From: Limnochordia bacterium
GTDB lineage: Bacteria > Bacillota > Limnochordia > DUMW01
Direction of reading: 5' to 3'
Length of the DNA stretch: 51,573 nucleotides
NCBI GenBank assembly: GCA_023230925.1
Contig: JALNWK010000020.1
Coordinates: 1 to 51,573, forward strand
Positions 1-10,013 of the stretch are shown here, one piece after another. Within the stretch, counting starts at the first letter, position 1; the number at the start of each line of letters is the position of its first letter. The position numbers and the translations under genes were made by a program. Below the pieces are notes generated by a model. It saw nothing but the letters and a program-made list of their open reading frames with translations. It was not told where the DNA came from and made no database searches.

Positions 1-3000
1 ACCCTGCCGGATGGGATTCAGATCGTTTCAATCCACGCCTCCGCGTGGGAGGCGACTGGTCGCTGATACGAACGGTTGCGAAGGGGACAGGTTTCAATCC
101 ACGCCTCCGCGTGGGAGGCGACTTCGACACGTGTATACATCCATATCACCATCCACTGTTTCAATCCACGCCTCCGCGTGGGAGGCGACCACGAACCGGG
201 GCTGAGTTTGTACGGGAATTGGTGTTTCAATCCACGCCTCCGCGTGGGAGGCGACACTCGAGGTGCTCCGACCGGTGGCAGACCTTGACGTTTCAATCCA
301 CGCCTCCGCGTGGGAGGCGACCGAAAGAGGTCCGGACGCTCGGTGATATTGTCGTTTCAATCCACGCCTCCGCGTGGGAGGCGACGATACTACGGCGAGA
401 GCCATTATGCCGGATGTGCAGTTTCAATCCACGCCTCCGCGTGGGAGGCGACGGGGGCTACCACCCTGCCGGATGGGATTCAGATCGTTTCAATCCACGC
501 CTCCGCGTGGGAGGCGACACATTCCATGGGCTATGGCGCCCCTTGGCCGACGGTGTTTCAATCCACGCCTCCGCGTGGGAGGCGACTGTGTTCTAGCTTC
601 TCATTCAGACCATATTCGTACTCGTTTCAATCCACGCCTCCGCGTGGGAGGCGACTCATATGTTCCATCGATGTTTTCGGCACCGTATGGTTTCAATCCA
701 CGCCTCCGCGTGGGAGGCGACATGCAGATGGAATACAGCATGTCGTGTTAAACGTGTTTCAATCCACGCCTCCGCGTGGGAGGCGACGCTTCTCGATCTG
801 TTTTATCTCGGTTTCGACAAAGTTTCAATCCACGCCTCCGCGTGGGAGGCGACAGGCACTCCTGGATAGAGAATAGAATAATTTAAAGTTTCAATCCACG
901 CCTCCGCGTGGGAGGCGACGTAAGTGTCGGGCGAATCGAAACCGTCATGCGGGTTTCAATCCACGCCTCCGCGTGGGAGGCGACGGATGGTGGGCAGGAC
1001 GACCTCTGCAACCCAATCGGTGTTTCAATCCACGCCTCCGCGTGGGAGGCGACTAGGAAATTACGAACAAACACCATATGGTTCGCCGTTTCAATCCACG
1101 CCTCCGCGTGGGAGGCGACACAAGATATTTGAACTTGAAACAAAGTGTATCACGTTTCAATCCACGCCTCCGCGTGGGAGGCGACGGCAAGTGTGTGCGT
1201 CTTCGGCTCTTCTCCACCTCTGTTTCAATCCACGCCTCCGCGTGGGAGGCGACGAATCGAGAATAATTGTGGAGTGGTAGATGATGGGTTTCAATCCACG
1301 CCTCCGCGTGGGAGGCGACGTCTTTGTCGATACGGCTATGGGCGGTGCTTGGGGTTTCAATCCACGCCTCCGCGTGGGAGGCGACCCCAACAACCAGCCT
1401 GTCCACATTCGCAGTCATGTTTCAATCCACGCCTCCGCGTGGGAGGCGACTGATGCCTCCTCTCGTTCATACAGCCTTGTCCAATCGTTTCAATCCACGC
1501 CTCCGCGTGGGAGGCGACATATCCCGCGAGAGGTAGTAGACGAGCACATAACGGTTTCAATCCACGCCTCCGCGTGGGAGGCGACCTGCGTTTTGTCCAA
1601 TGTGTGGCGAAGATACGGAGTTTCAATCCACGCCTCCGCGTGGGAGGCGACACGCTGCCGACACAGCGGGCCAGGAGGATTAACCAGTTTCAATCCACGC
1701 CTCCGCGTGGGAGGCGACATCCCGGAACAGCAGAAAAACCTATGTGGGACGGTTTCAATCCACGCCTCCGCGTGGGAGGCGACGGCACCGTTCTTCCTCT
1801 AATTTGGGCTCTATATAATGGTTTCAATCCACGCCTCCGCGTGGGAGGCGACAGGAGGCGTTCAGCATGTATTGCCGGGCAACAGGGGTTTCAATCCACG
1901 CCTCCGCGTGGGAGGCGACTTTGAGGACTTCAGTGCTTGATACTGAACCATCGGTTTCAATCCACGCCTCCGCGTGGGAGGCGACCTCGGGCTCATACCA
2001 GACCAAGGTCTTATGTGGGTTTCAATCCACGCCTCCGCGTGGGAGGCGACTAGACTGCATAGTAAAATGTCGGTTCACCTTGTGGTTTCAATCCACGCCT
2101 CCGCGTGGGAGGCGACCGCTATCTGCCGACCAGCGGATGCGCTCCCAGCGTTTGTTTCAATCCACGCCTCCGCGTGGGAGGCGACCACAATGGCGGCTCC
2201 GACGAGATCGGTAGGATGCGTTTCAATCCACGCCTCCGCGTGGGAGGCGACCGAACCAGAACAGGTCGTTTAGATCTGTCTCGCTTGTTTCAATCCACGC
2301 CTCCGCGTGGGAGGCGACACAAGCATAATGCAGATCGTATTGTCGCGGAAGTGTTTCAATCCACGCCTCCGCGTGGGAGGCGACACATCTCGTATACCAT
2401 CCATTCCGACACTCCAAGTGTTTCAATCCACGCCTCCGCGTGGGAGGCGACATTACCGTGATGGCCGTGATCCGGCCACCAGTATGTTTCAATCCACGCC
2501 TCCGCGTGGGAGGCGACAAAGTTCTGTCCGGGAACCCCGGAAAGAGGCCGTTGTTTCAATCCACGCCTCCGCGTGGGAGGCGACAGAACCAGTAGAACAA
2601 GCAGTAGAACAAGCAGTAGTTTCAATCCACGCCTCCGCGTGGGAGGCGACCACCGTTCCCATCCTTGATGATTTCCCCCACATAGTTTCAATCCACGCCT
2701 CCGCGTGGGAGGCGACGCGAAAAAAATAGCTTCCATATATACCGAGTTTCAATCCACGCCTCCGCGTGGGAGGCGACTCGTATCATTTATACTATGCTTG
2801 TAAGTCAAAATGTTTCAATCCACGCCTCCGCGTGGGAGGCGACGGCTCATGACCTCCGCTCAACTTGGTGAAATGAGTTTCAATCCACGCCTCCGCGTGG
2901 GAGGCGACGCAAGCTTGGCGAGGAGTGGCGGGCGAGGACAGTGAGGTTTCAATCCACGCCTCCGCGTGGGAGGCGACGCCCTGTTGAGCCCCGTCAAAGG

Positions 3001-6000
3001 GTGAAGCCATATGTGAGGTTTCAATCCACGCCTCCGCGTGGGAGGCGACCAAGGGGATACCTAATGGGTCTCTCAGTAACATAAGTTTCAATCCACGCCT
3101 CCGCGTGGGAGGCGACCCTCTCCTGTCCAGACCTCGCCGTCTTTCTCCAAATGTTTCAATCCACGCCTCCGCGTGGGAGGCGACTTGATTGCAAGCTTTA
3201 ATTGTAATCCTTGTTCTTGTTTCAATCCACGCCTCCGCGTGGGAGGCGACTATTTGAGCCAAGATGCGTATGCGTCAAGTGTGGGTTTCAATCCACGCCT
3301 CCGCGTGGGAGGCGACTTCAGAACGGATTTGTCACCTTATAGTTATGTGCGTTTCAATCCACGCCTCCGCGTGGGAGGCGACCATCGAGGACTGCGTGTG
3401 CGATAATGGGCTTCCGGTTTCAATCCACGCCTCCGCGTGGGAGGCGACATAAGTTGGGATGGCAGCCGTAAGGTGCATGATAGTTTCAATCCACGCCTCC
3501 GCGTGGGAGGCGACCTTTCGGCCCCATATCCAGATCAAACATGTGATGTCGTTTCAATCCACGCCTCCGCGTGGGAGGCGACGACCTGGTCCTGGCAGAG
3601 GACTGGGTCAAACAGTTTGTTTCAATCCACGCCTCCGCGTGGGAGGCGACAAACTCAAGGTATCCGTCCCGCCAAGCTGGTTCGTTTGTTTCAATCCACG
3701 CCTCCGCGTGGGAGGCGACTGACATGCATCCAATCGATATATTTAGGATTGGAAGTTTCAATCCACGCCTCCGCGTGGGAGGCGACCATACTACCGACTA
3801 CTTTGTAGACGGCGTACCGGTGTTTCAATCCACGCCTCCGCGTGGGAGGCGACGATTTTGGCCGAAACTTCCGCTACTGGCTTAGAGGTTTCAATCCACG
3901 CCTCCGCGTGGGAGGCGACGGAACCCATGATCTTTCAGGGTTCGGGCAATGTGTTTCAATCCACGCCTCCGCGTGGGAGGCGACCATACTGCCATGGCGA
4001 AGGCTATATATACACACCGTTTCAATCCACGCCTCCGCGTGGGAGGCGACGAGTAGTACAAGAAGTAGTAATAGAACAGCACAAGTTTCAATCCACGCCT
4101 CCGCGTGGGAGGCGACAATGTTATCAGTCTCAAATACTCCACCATCCTGATGTTTCAATCCACGCCTCCGCGTGGGAGGCGACTCACACTCATGCGTCGC
4201 GCTCCACGAGTTCTTCGTTTCAATCCACGCCTCCGCGTGGGAGGCGACAGAAGTGGAGATCGACGACGGCAACAGTAAACGAGTTTCAATCCACGCCTCC
4301 GCGTGGGAGGCGACTTACGTTCCTAGGTCCCTCCCCCCCATGTACCGGAGTTTCAATCCACGCCTCCGCGTGGGAGGCGACGCTTGATCAGATAACCATT
4401 ACCCCGCAACCAGCTGTTTCAATCCACGCCTCCGCGTGGGAGGCGACGATGCTGTTCGATCTGTTCCCGACTCATAACAACGTTTCAATCCACGCCTCCG
4501 CGTGGGAGGCGACGCCCATGGAATACTGACTTCGATAGCATGGCGAAGTTTCAATCCACGCCTCCGCGTGGGAGGCGACGCGAAAGATAAATCTTAGTCA
4601 CGCCCGCAAGGTTGTTTCAATCCACGCCTCCGCGTGGGAGGCGACAGATTACGAAGCTATGCACGACATAGGAAACGGCGTTTCAATCCACGCCTCCGCG
4701 TGGGAGGCGACTAGGGGGGGCTATTATTGTTTTCAGAATTATCTGTTTCAATCCACGCCTCCGCGTGGGAGGCGACCCCCCCAATCGGCGTATTTGCTAC
4801 CGTCATAACCGTTTCAATCCACGCCTCCGCGTGGGAGGCGACGTAGATCGGCGCAAACGTTTTCCCTGCACCGGTGGTTTCAATCCACGCCTCCGCGTGG
4901 GAGGCGACCGTGCGGCGAGCGCAACCACCAGAAACTGGCTGATGTTTCAATCCACGCCTCCGCGTGGGAGGCGACTGGTTTTGACCGGGTAACAAGTCAA
5001 ACCCAACCAGTTTCAATCCACGCCTCCGCGTGGGAGGCGACGGCCGTCCACGCCCAAGCGGTGCTTGCGGCTTGTGTTTCAATCCACGCCTCCGCGTGGG
5101 AGGCGACACAACTGATCGCCATGTACCCGATAGCGGTCCAAGTTTCAATCCACGCCTCCGCGTGGGAGGCGACGGTGAGGGCGTCGATTGCCTCCCGGAT
5201 GTCGTCTGTTTCAATCCACGCCTCCGCGTGGGAGGCGACACGCATGGTCATCGGATGCCCAACAGCAAAAAACGTTTCAATCCACGCCTCCGCGTGGGAG
5301 GCGACAGCTATCCCAATTTGGACATCGCCAACCTAACCCGGGTTTCAATCCACGCCTCCGCGTGGGAGGCGACTTTTGACTGCGCAATTTGATGCACAGG
5401 AACCAGAGTTTCAATCCACGCCTCCGCGTGGGAGGCGACGGCCGTCCACGCCCAAGCGGTGCTTGCGGCTTGTCGTTTCAATCCACGCCTCCGCGTGGGA
5501 GGCGACGAGGTGACCTTTTTTACTCCCTCTTCTATTTTAGCGTTTCAATCCACGCCTCCGCGTGGGAGGCGACGATGACCCAGAGATAGTTAGGGAGGAC
5601 CTGGGTGTTTCAATCCACGCCTCCGCGTGGGAGGCGACCTGTATGGCGTAAATTTCGTCAGCCCTGTTGCCATGTTTCAATCCACGCCTCCGCGTGGGAG
5701 GCGACGAATCATATTTGTCATCCTCCTAACGGTATTACGGTTTCAATCCACGCCTCCGCGTGGGAGGCGACAATTTCCCCACCAGCCCGAACTGGGCTAA
5801 TACTGCGTTTCAATCCACGCCTCCGCGTGGGAGGCGACGCTTTGTAATTGTAGCTGATAATCGGAGACAAGTGTTTCAATCCACGCCTCCGCGTGGGAGG
5901 CGACCGAGGGGAATATTTCCGGTGGATGGTTGGAGGTCATGTTTCAATCCACGCCTCCGCGTGGGAGGCGACGGTGGGCAGATGACCGCCATCACAGTTA

Positions 6001-6374
6001 TTACAGGTTTCAATCCACGCCTCCGCGTGGGAGGCGACGGATTCCTGTGTGTTCGACGACGAAGACACACCCCGGGTTTCAATCCACGCCTCCGCGTGGG
6101 AGGCGACGACCTGATCGTCAGGCAACTGGAAGAGCAGGCAAGGTTTCAATCCACGCCTCCGCGTGGGAGGCGACACCGGGCAACTGCCGGAGGGCGCGAG
6201 AGTAATACGGTTTCAATCCACGCCTCCGCGTGGGAGGCGACTTGCGGCCGCGGGCGAGCTGATCGCCCGCATCAAGGTTTCAATCCACGCCTCCGCGTGG
6301 GAGGCGACACACGATAGAGTTTAGATTCTTCCGCGGCACTCTGTTTCAATCCACGCCTCCGCGTGGGAGGCGAC
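1..6374 (-). CRISPR. Type I-C CRISPR array, 96 repeats, left end outside the window
   Basis: A 32-bp repeat starts at 25, 91, 158 and so on to 6343. I count 96 copies and 95 full spacers, plus 24 nt of a further spacer at 1-24. Every copy I read is identical. On the minus strand the repeat holds a 7-bp stem (CGCCTCC / GGAGGCG) around a CACGC loop and then the 11-nt end TGGATTGAAAC, the hallmark type I-C 5' handle. This sets transcription to the minus strand, with the leader at the right. Spacers run from 29 to 40 nt, mostly 34. No degenerate terminal repeat is seen, so the old end of the array lies outside. Cas5c should cut at the 3' base of the stem. The many reading frames across the array are not genes. 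Confidence 0.99.
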
Positions 6375-6544
6375 TGTATAGGCTGCTATTGTGCCCTGCA
6401 CCTATGTTTGTGCAGCCGATTTAGCGAACCTATCGAAAGCGGGTTCATTTCCTAGCTTGAAATCAACTCGATAAGCCGTCAAACCCTTTGGTGAACGTTC
6501 CTGCGAACCCTCCGGGGATTCCATGATAGCTTGAGGTTCGCAAC
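6375..6544 (-). promoter_or_regulatory. CRISPR leader
   Basis: This is the 170 bp between the cas2 stop and the first (newest) repeat. Cas1-Cas2 integration and array transcription should start here. It holds an inverted repeat close to the junction (CTGCAC at 6396-6401, GTGCAG at 6410-6415), flanked by GGCTGC (6381-6386) and GCAGCC (6412-6417). It also holds a degenerate direct duplication: GCGAACC, TAGCTTGA and CAACTC occur in the same order at 6424-6469 and again at 6503-6546. I see no convincing -35/-10 pair, so the array promoter is not placed. Confidence 0.85.
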
Positions 6545-6835
6545 TCATACTATCAACGGTCCTTCCGGGTCATAAGTTGCCTTCGCTCCTACGTGCTCGA
6601 CCCTGTTTCTCCAGTTTCTCCCTAGATAGTAATATCGAAGACTATCGTAGTCTGGATCAATAGTAGCTTCTAGTTTCGACCGCATCATGGTCCATTGTGC
6701 AGGATCAACCACGCATTCGAAGACCGAATATTGAACCCTTTGACCGTAGTCCTCGCATATCTTCGCAAGCCTTCGCAAACGCGTTGCTCCTTCTGGCACA
6801 TCTGTACGGACATCGTAGCTGACCAAGACCATCAT
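6545..6835 (-). CDS. cas2: CRISPR-associated endonuclease Cas2 (type I-C)
   Basis: This 96-residue protein has the usual Cas2 length and begins MMVLVSYDV, the ferredoxin-like beta-1 strand with the conserved Asp at residue 8. With Cas1 it forms the spacer integration complex; in that complex its nuclease activity is generally dispensable. The start follows a GGAGGTGA ribosome-binding site that overlaps the cas1 stop codon, 9 nt downstream of cas1, so translation is probably coupled. It is the last gene of the operon and abuts the leader. Nothing looks damaged. Confidence 0.97.
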   Translation of the reverse strand: MMVLVSYDVRTDVPEGATRLRRLAKICEDYGQRVQYSVFECVVDPAQWTMMRSKLEATIDPDYDSLRYYYLGRNWRNRVEHVGAKATYDPEGPLIV

Positions 6836-6844
6836 CTAAGCCCA

Positions 6845-7876
6845 TCACCTCCACATATAAGGCGGGTACTCGTCAATGTCTCCCCTCAGGTAGCGCGCCA
6901 TTAACATGGCCTGAACGTGCATAAGAAGACCTATTGGTACTTTCTCACCAAGATAAGGATGTTCTATTTCGTCCATTTTGCGCTTCTGGTAAGCACTGAT
7001 TATGGTTTTCCGCGTCTCGTCCTTCATAACAACAGCACCGGCCTCAGACCGTTCGAAACCATCCGACTGTATTTGCTTGCGGTTCACACATGTTAACGCT
7101 AACCGATCAGCAATAAACGAACGAAACTCCTCCATTAGATCAAGGGCCAGGCTTGGCCGACCCGGTCTATCACGGTGCAAAAATCCAACAGCAGGATCTA
7201 GACCAACTGTCTCAAGCGCCGACCCGACATCATGCATGAGTAGGGTATACAGAAACGATAGCAACGCATTCATATTGTCTAGCGGTGGACGTCTATTCCG
7301 CCCTTTTAAGTAGAACGCTTCCTTTTGCGCAACAATGAGCCAATCAAACACTCCAAAGTAAAGTCGCGCTGCCTCGCCTTCGAATCCCCGAATCTGATCA
7401 ACATCGGAACAAGTCAAGAGTTGCTCCAGGATTTGGTCATATCTGTTAATTACCCTTTCTATTGCTACTTGATCTATCCTGTCTCGATAGTCCCGCAAGC
7501 TTCTACTTAAGACTGCACGAGAATTAACAACTTTTGCGATTACTATATTCCTTGCCACATCAGCTGTTTTTATAGAATCATCCGCCCACCGGTACTGTGT
7601 CCTTCTCAACAACACATTGCCGCTTACCGGCCCGGTAACGCGCGCTATGAATCGGCCATGTTCGGTCAAGAACGATATGGCAACATTACGGTCCGCGCAT
7701 AGACCCATTAGTGGCGGGCTACAAGCTACTCTACCGATACACACAATTCCCGATAATGTATGTATAGGTATTCTAAAGGACGGCTGATCCTTCATCTTCA
7801 CTACAACCGTCTCGCGTTCCCGAGCTAGATAAGCTCCTTCCGTAGTCACGTATAGCGTGTTAAGCAAACGTTTCAC
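6845..7876 (-). CDS. cas1: CRISPR-associated integrase Cas1 (type I-C)
   Basis: 343 residues, normal for the family. It has an N-terminal beta domain and a C-terminal all-alpha catalytic domain. Expected metal ligands are visible: Glu166 in GFEGEAA, His234 in GFLHRDRPGRP and Asp246 in LALDLMEEFR. It integrates prespacers at the leader-repeat junction together with Cas2, and with Cas4 for PAM selection. The start is GTG, placed 8 nt after GAGGGAG. It lies 13 nt after cas4 and 9 nt before cas2 in one operon. It appears intact. Confidence 0.98.
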   Translation of the reverse strand: MKRLLNTLYVTTEGAYLARERETVVVKMKDQPSFRIPIHTLSGIVCIGRVACSPPLMGLCADRNVAISFLTEHGRFIARVTGPVSGNVLLRRTQYRWADDSIKTADVARNIVIAKVVNSRAVLSRSLRDYRDRIDQVAIERVINRYDQILEQLLTCSDVDQIRGFEGEAARLYFGVFDWLIVAQKEAFYLKGRNRRPPLDNMNALLSFLYTLLMHDVGSALETVGLDPAVGFLHRDRPGRPSLALDLMEEFRSFIADRLALTCVNRKQIQSDGFERSEAGAVVMKDETRKTIISAYQKRKMDEIEHPYLGEKVPIGLLMHVQAMLMARYLRGDIDEYPPYMWR

Positions 7877-7889
7877 GCTAATAACTCCC

Positions 7890-8627
7890 TCATTTCCCCG
7901 ATTCCTTAGACAGTGTTTCCTCCACTGCAGATTTCATATATGATCTGACACTCCTTTTTTTGACTAGTAGTGGCATACAGGCATCCACCAATGAACAAGC
8001 TTTACATCGGTTGCTATACTCTGCGGGAGGAGTCTTACCTTTCGTTGATAGCATGTGTAGCTCATTGGCTAACCTTTTGGTCTCAGCCCGCAACGTCTTG
8101 CTAAACTCCACATCTAGACGATGTCGGGATTGACCATAAAACAAAGCACCTCTTTCTATAGATACAGATAAGAGCTCCTCCAAGCAAATGGCTTGCGCAC
8201 AAAGCTGGACTAAGTCACAGTTGTCTTTCTTTGCCCGCCCACGTTTGTATTCGACTGGGAAGGGTCTCCATAGGCCACTTAGGTTATCAATTGCCACGGT
8301 GTTCATGTCCCCATTCGTTGGATCCGCCCCAACCCGATGAAACTCTACCACATCAGCCTGTCCTGTAAGCCCAAGTTTCATTGAGCGTAATCTAAGACCC
8401 CGTACAATCAGCAAATCACCACGGAGTTCTCTTTGCGATTGGTGGGTACGCTCATGCAGCAAACGCCCCTCTGCTGTAAGCACATTTTCCTCCCAAATAC
8501 ACTCTAGGTGGATCAAGGCACACTGTCTTGGACAGAACGCCATGTGTTGAATCGCAGACAAGGGTAGCAGATCGTCCTCACTGTATAGCCCGGGCTCATG
8601 TTCCTGAAGCAATGAATCAGCAATCAA
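7890..8627 (-). CDS. cas4: CRISPR-associated exonuclease Cas4 (type I-C)
   Basis: A RecB-like nuclease with an Fe-S cluster that trims prespacers and helps choose PAM-adjacent ends. Visible features are the first cysteine pair in FCPRQCALIHLE, the nuclease residues in GQADVVEF and PVEYKRG, and the C-terminal cysteine cluster CKACSLVDAC. The start is uncertain. I chose the TTG at 8627 because its TTGA overlaps the cas7 stop, a typical coupling arrangement, giving 245 residues. The frame stays open to a TTG at 8660. Family members usually begin close to the YSEDDLLPLS motif, so the first 14 or so residues are unusual for either choice. Confidence 0.93.
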   Translation of the reverse strand: MIADSLLQEHEPGLYSEDDLLPLSAIQHMAFCPRQCALIHLECIWEENVLTAEGRLLHERTHQSQRELRGDLLIVRGLRLRSMKLGLTGQADVVEFHRVGADPTNGDMNTVAIDNLSGLWRPFPVEYKRGRAKKDNCDLVQLCAQAICLEELLSVSIERGALFYGQSRHRLDVEFSKTLRAETKRLANELHMLSTKGKTPPAEYSNRCKACSLVDACMPLLVKKRSVRSYMKSAVEETLSKESGK

Positions 8628-9625
8628 GCAACAACAACCCCGTCTGTAGTTTCGTTCCAAAGGATATCTACAGTACCATTCGTATCGCCTGCAAAACCAA
8701 CCTCCACCCCATTAGGCAGCTTACTCTTGTGAAAGACTACTTCGTAATCGGCAAAAGTGCGAGCCGGTTCATCCGAATTCTTGCGTACTTCAATTAGATC
8801 AAATAGGGTATGTGCAGGTGCGCAACCTAACTTGGCTTGCTGCGCTCGTTGCTGTAGATCACTGTCGGTTCCGACGTGTCGAAATACTATCAGCTGCTGA
8901 ACAGACATTAGTCCTTTACTTGCTGAACGATCATGTTCGTACATTCTCACTAACGCTTCCCACAATATTGAGAGGTCCTCTTCGCTAAACCCCGTATCCT
9001 GAGCTAAATTTGCACTTATGAATCCCTTCCCGATGTATAATCCATAGGGTATTAGAGATTTCCTTCCCATCGTCCGCAACTTGGACTCTTGTTGTTCAGA
9101 CTCCCACTCCGCATACGCCTCACTCGACGGAAGTATACTCTTCGGTTCAGCGACAGCAACGCGGGTAATAGATATGTCGAGAGGCAATACAGGATCCACA
9201 GAACGGGCAAAGGTCATCTGGACCGGTCCCCGAACCTGACCGGCATTAGGGCCTGTGCTCATAACCGCTCCAAATGTACGCACATCGTAAAATACATCGC
9301 ACATCCATTTTCTGGCTTTCTCAACTCGATCTTTCGGTGCTTCCTTACTTGTATAGCCCCCATTTGCCTTTTCGTGGGCCAACGCGATGGACCGGTTTAG
9401 ATTCGTACTGTGCGCAACAAAAATTGCATTTGGTGCTTGGTTACCATAGGCAGCTTGCACGTAGTTGCGGACCCTTCTCTTGACCGCAACATCAGAAATG
9501 AGACCATGCATATCCTCAGGATCTACCCTTGGCGCATTTCCAGCGTCCGGATCCCCATTAGGATTTCCATTCTCGCAATCAACTAAATATAGGAACTCAT
9601 AGCGGTTAGTTATCACTTTACTCAT
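8624..9625 (-). CDS. cas7: Cascade backbone protein Cas7 (Csd2, type I-C)
   Basis: This 333-residue RAMP protein polymerises along the crRNA spacer to form the Cascade backbone. It begins MSKVITNRYEFLYLVDCENG, followed by NPNGDPDAGNAPRVDPE, the signature of Csd2/Csh2-type Cas7. I chose the ATG at 9625 because it follows AAAGGAG by a good distance and overlaps the cas8c stop (ATGAGTAA). The frame is open 18 codons further upstream, but that start has no ribosome-binding site. It sits between cas8c and cas4. Confidence 0.97.
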   Translation of the reverse strand: MSKVITNRYEFLYLVDCENGNPNGDPDAGNAPRVDPEDMHGLISDVAVKRRVRNYVQAAYGNQAPNAIFVAHSTNLNRSIALAHEKANGGYTSKEAPKDRVEKARKWMCDVFYDVRTFGAVMSTGPNAGQVRGPVQMTFARSVDPVLPLDISITRVAVAEPKSILPSSEAYAEWESEQQESKLRTMGRKSLIPYGLYIGKGFISANLAQDTGFSEEDLSILWEALVRMYEHDRSASKGLMSVQQLIVFRHVGTDSDLQQRAQQAKLGCAPAHTLFDLIEVRKNSDEPARTFADYEVVFHKSKLPNGVEVGFAGDTNGTVDILWNETTDGVVVA

Positions 9626-10013
9626 TGATAATATCTCCTTTCCCATCATTGGGTTTTTGTTTAGTACGCAAATCGGCAACTTGCTGATAATATCCTAGGG
9701 CAAATAGGCTCTGCTCCTCAAGGGTTAATGTAGACGGGATATTATCCTTAAGGCAAGTCCAAATATTAGCCAATTTCGCTTCGTACCAGTATGCCAGTCC
9801 TGCGTCGAGCTTGTCCAAATGGTATTGGCTTGTGCGGGTTAGCCTTCCTAGAACCAACGCCGGGGTACTGCTCGCAGACGCATAATATCTTTGCACCACC
9901 CCTGCGCCCACGTCACCCAAGGCAGATCGCTGTAAAGCAGCCAAGACGGCCATGAGACGGCCACAATGGTAAGCACCCTCAGGATGACTCTCATTGAGAT
10001 ATGGTGTAATCAT
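9618..10013 (-). CDS. cas11c: Cas11c small subunit, internal start within cas8c
   Basis: In type I-C systems the Cascade small subunit is made from an internal start inside cas8c (established for other I-C systems). Here an in-frame ATG at 10013-10011 is preceded by GGGGAGGAG, with exactly 8 nt between AGGAG (10022-10026) and the ATG. That is one of the better ribosome-binding sites in the operon. The product would be 131 residues beginning MITPYLNESHPEGAYHCGRL, mostly alpha-helical, sharing the cas8c stop. Size and position match known Cas11c. The function is inferred from the family; no separate gene for a small subunit exists in the operon. Confidence 0.82.
   Translation of the reverse strand: MITPYLNESHPEGAYHCGRLMAVLAALQRSALGDVGAGVVQRYYASASSTPALVLGRLTRTSQYHLDKLDAGLAYWYEAKLANIWTCLKDNIPSTLTLEEQSLFALGYYQQVADLRTKQKPNDGKGDIINE

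Noticed and set aside
822..852. Similarity between the spacers at 788-821 and 4448-4481 (shared TCGATCTGTT)
   Set aside because: Only about 13 of the first 15 bases agree and the rest differ; chance cannot be excluded.
11..6317. Many open frames of 60-220 codons across the array
   Set aside because: They are read-through of the CRISPR repeat in several frames, giving the same short peptide at every repeat; none has a ribosome-binding site.
5840..6374. Possible extra CRISPR-associated genes or anti-CRISPR genes at the leader side
   Set aside because: The sequence is regular repeat-spacer up to 6374, and the 170-bp leader has no ORF.
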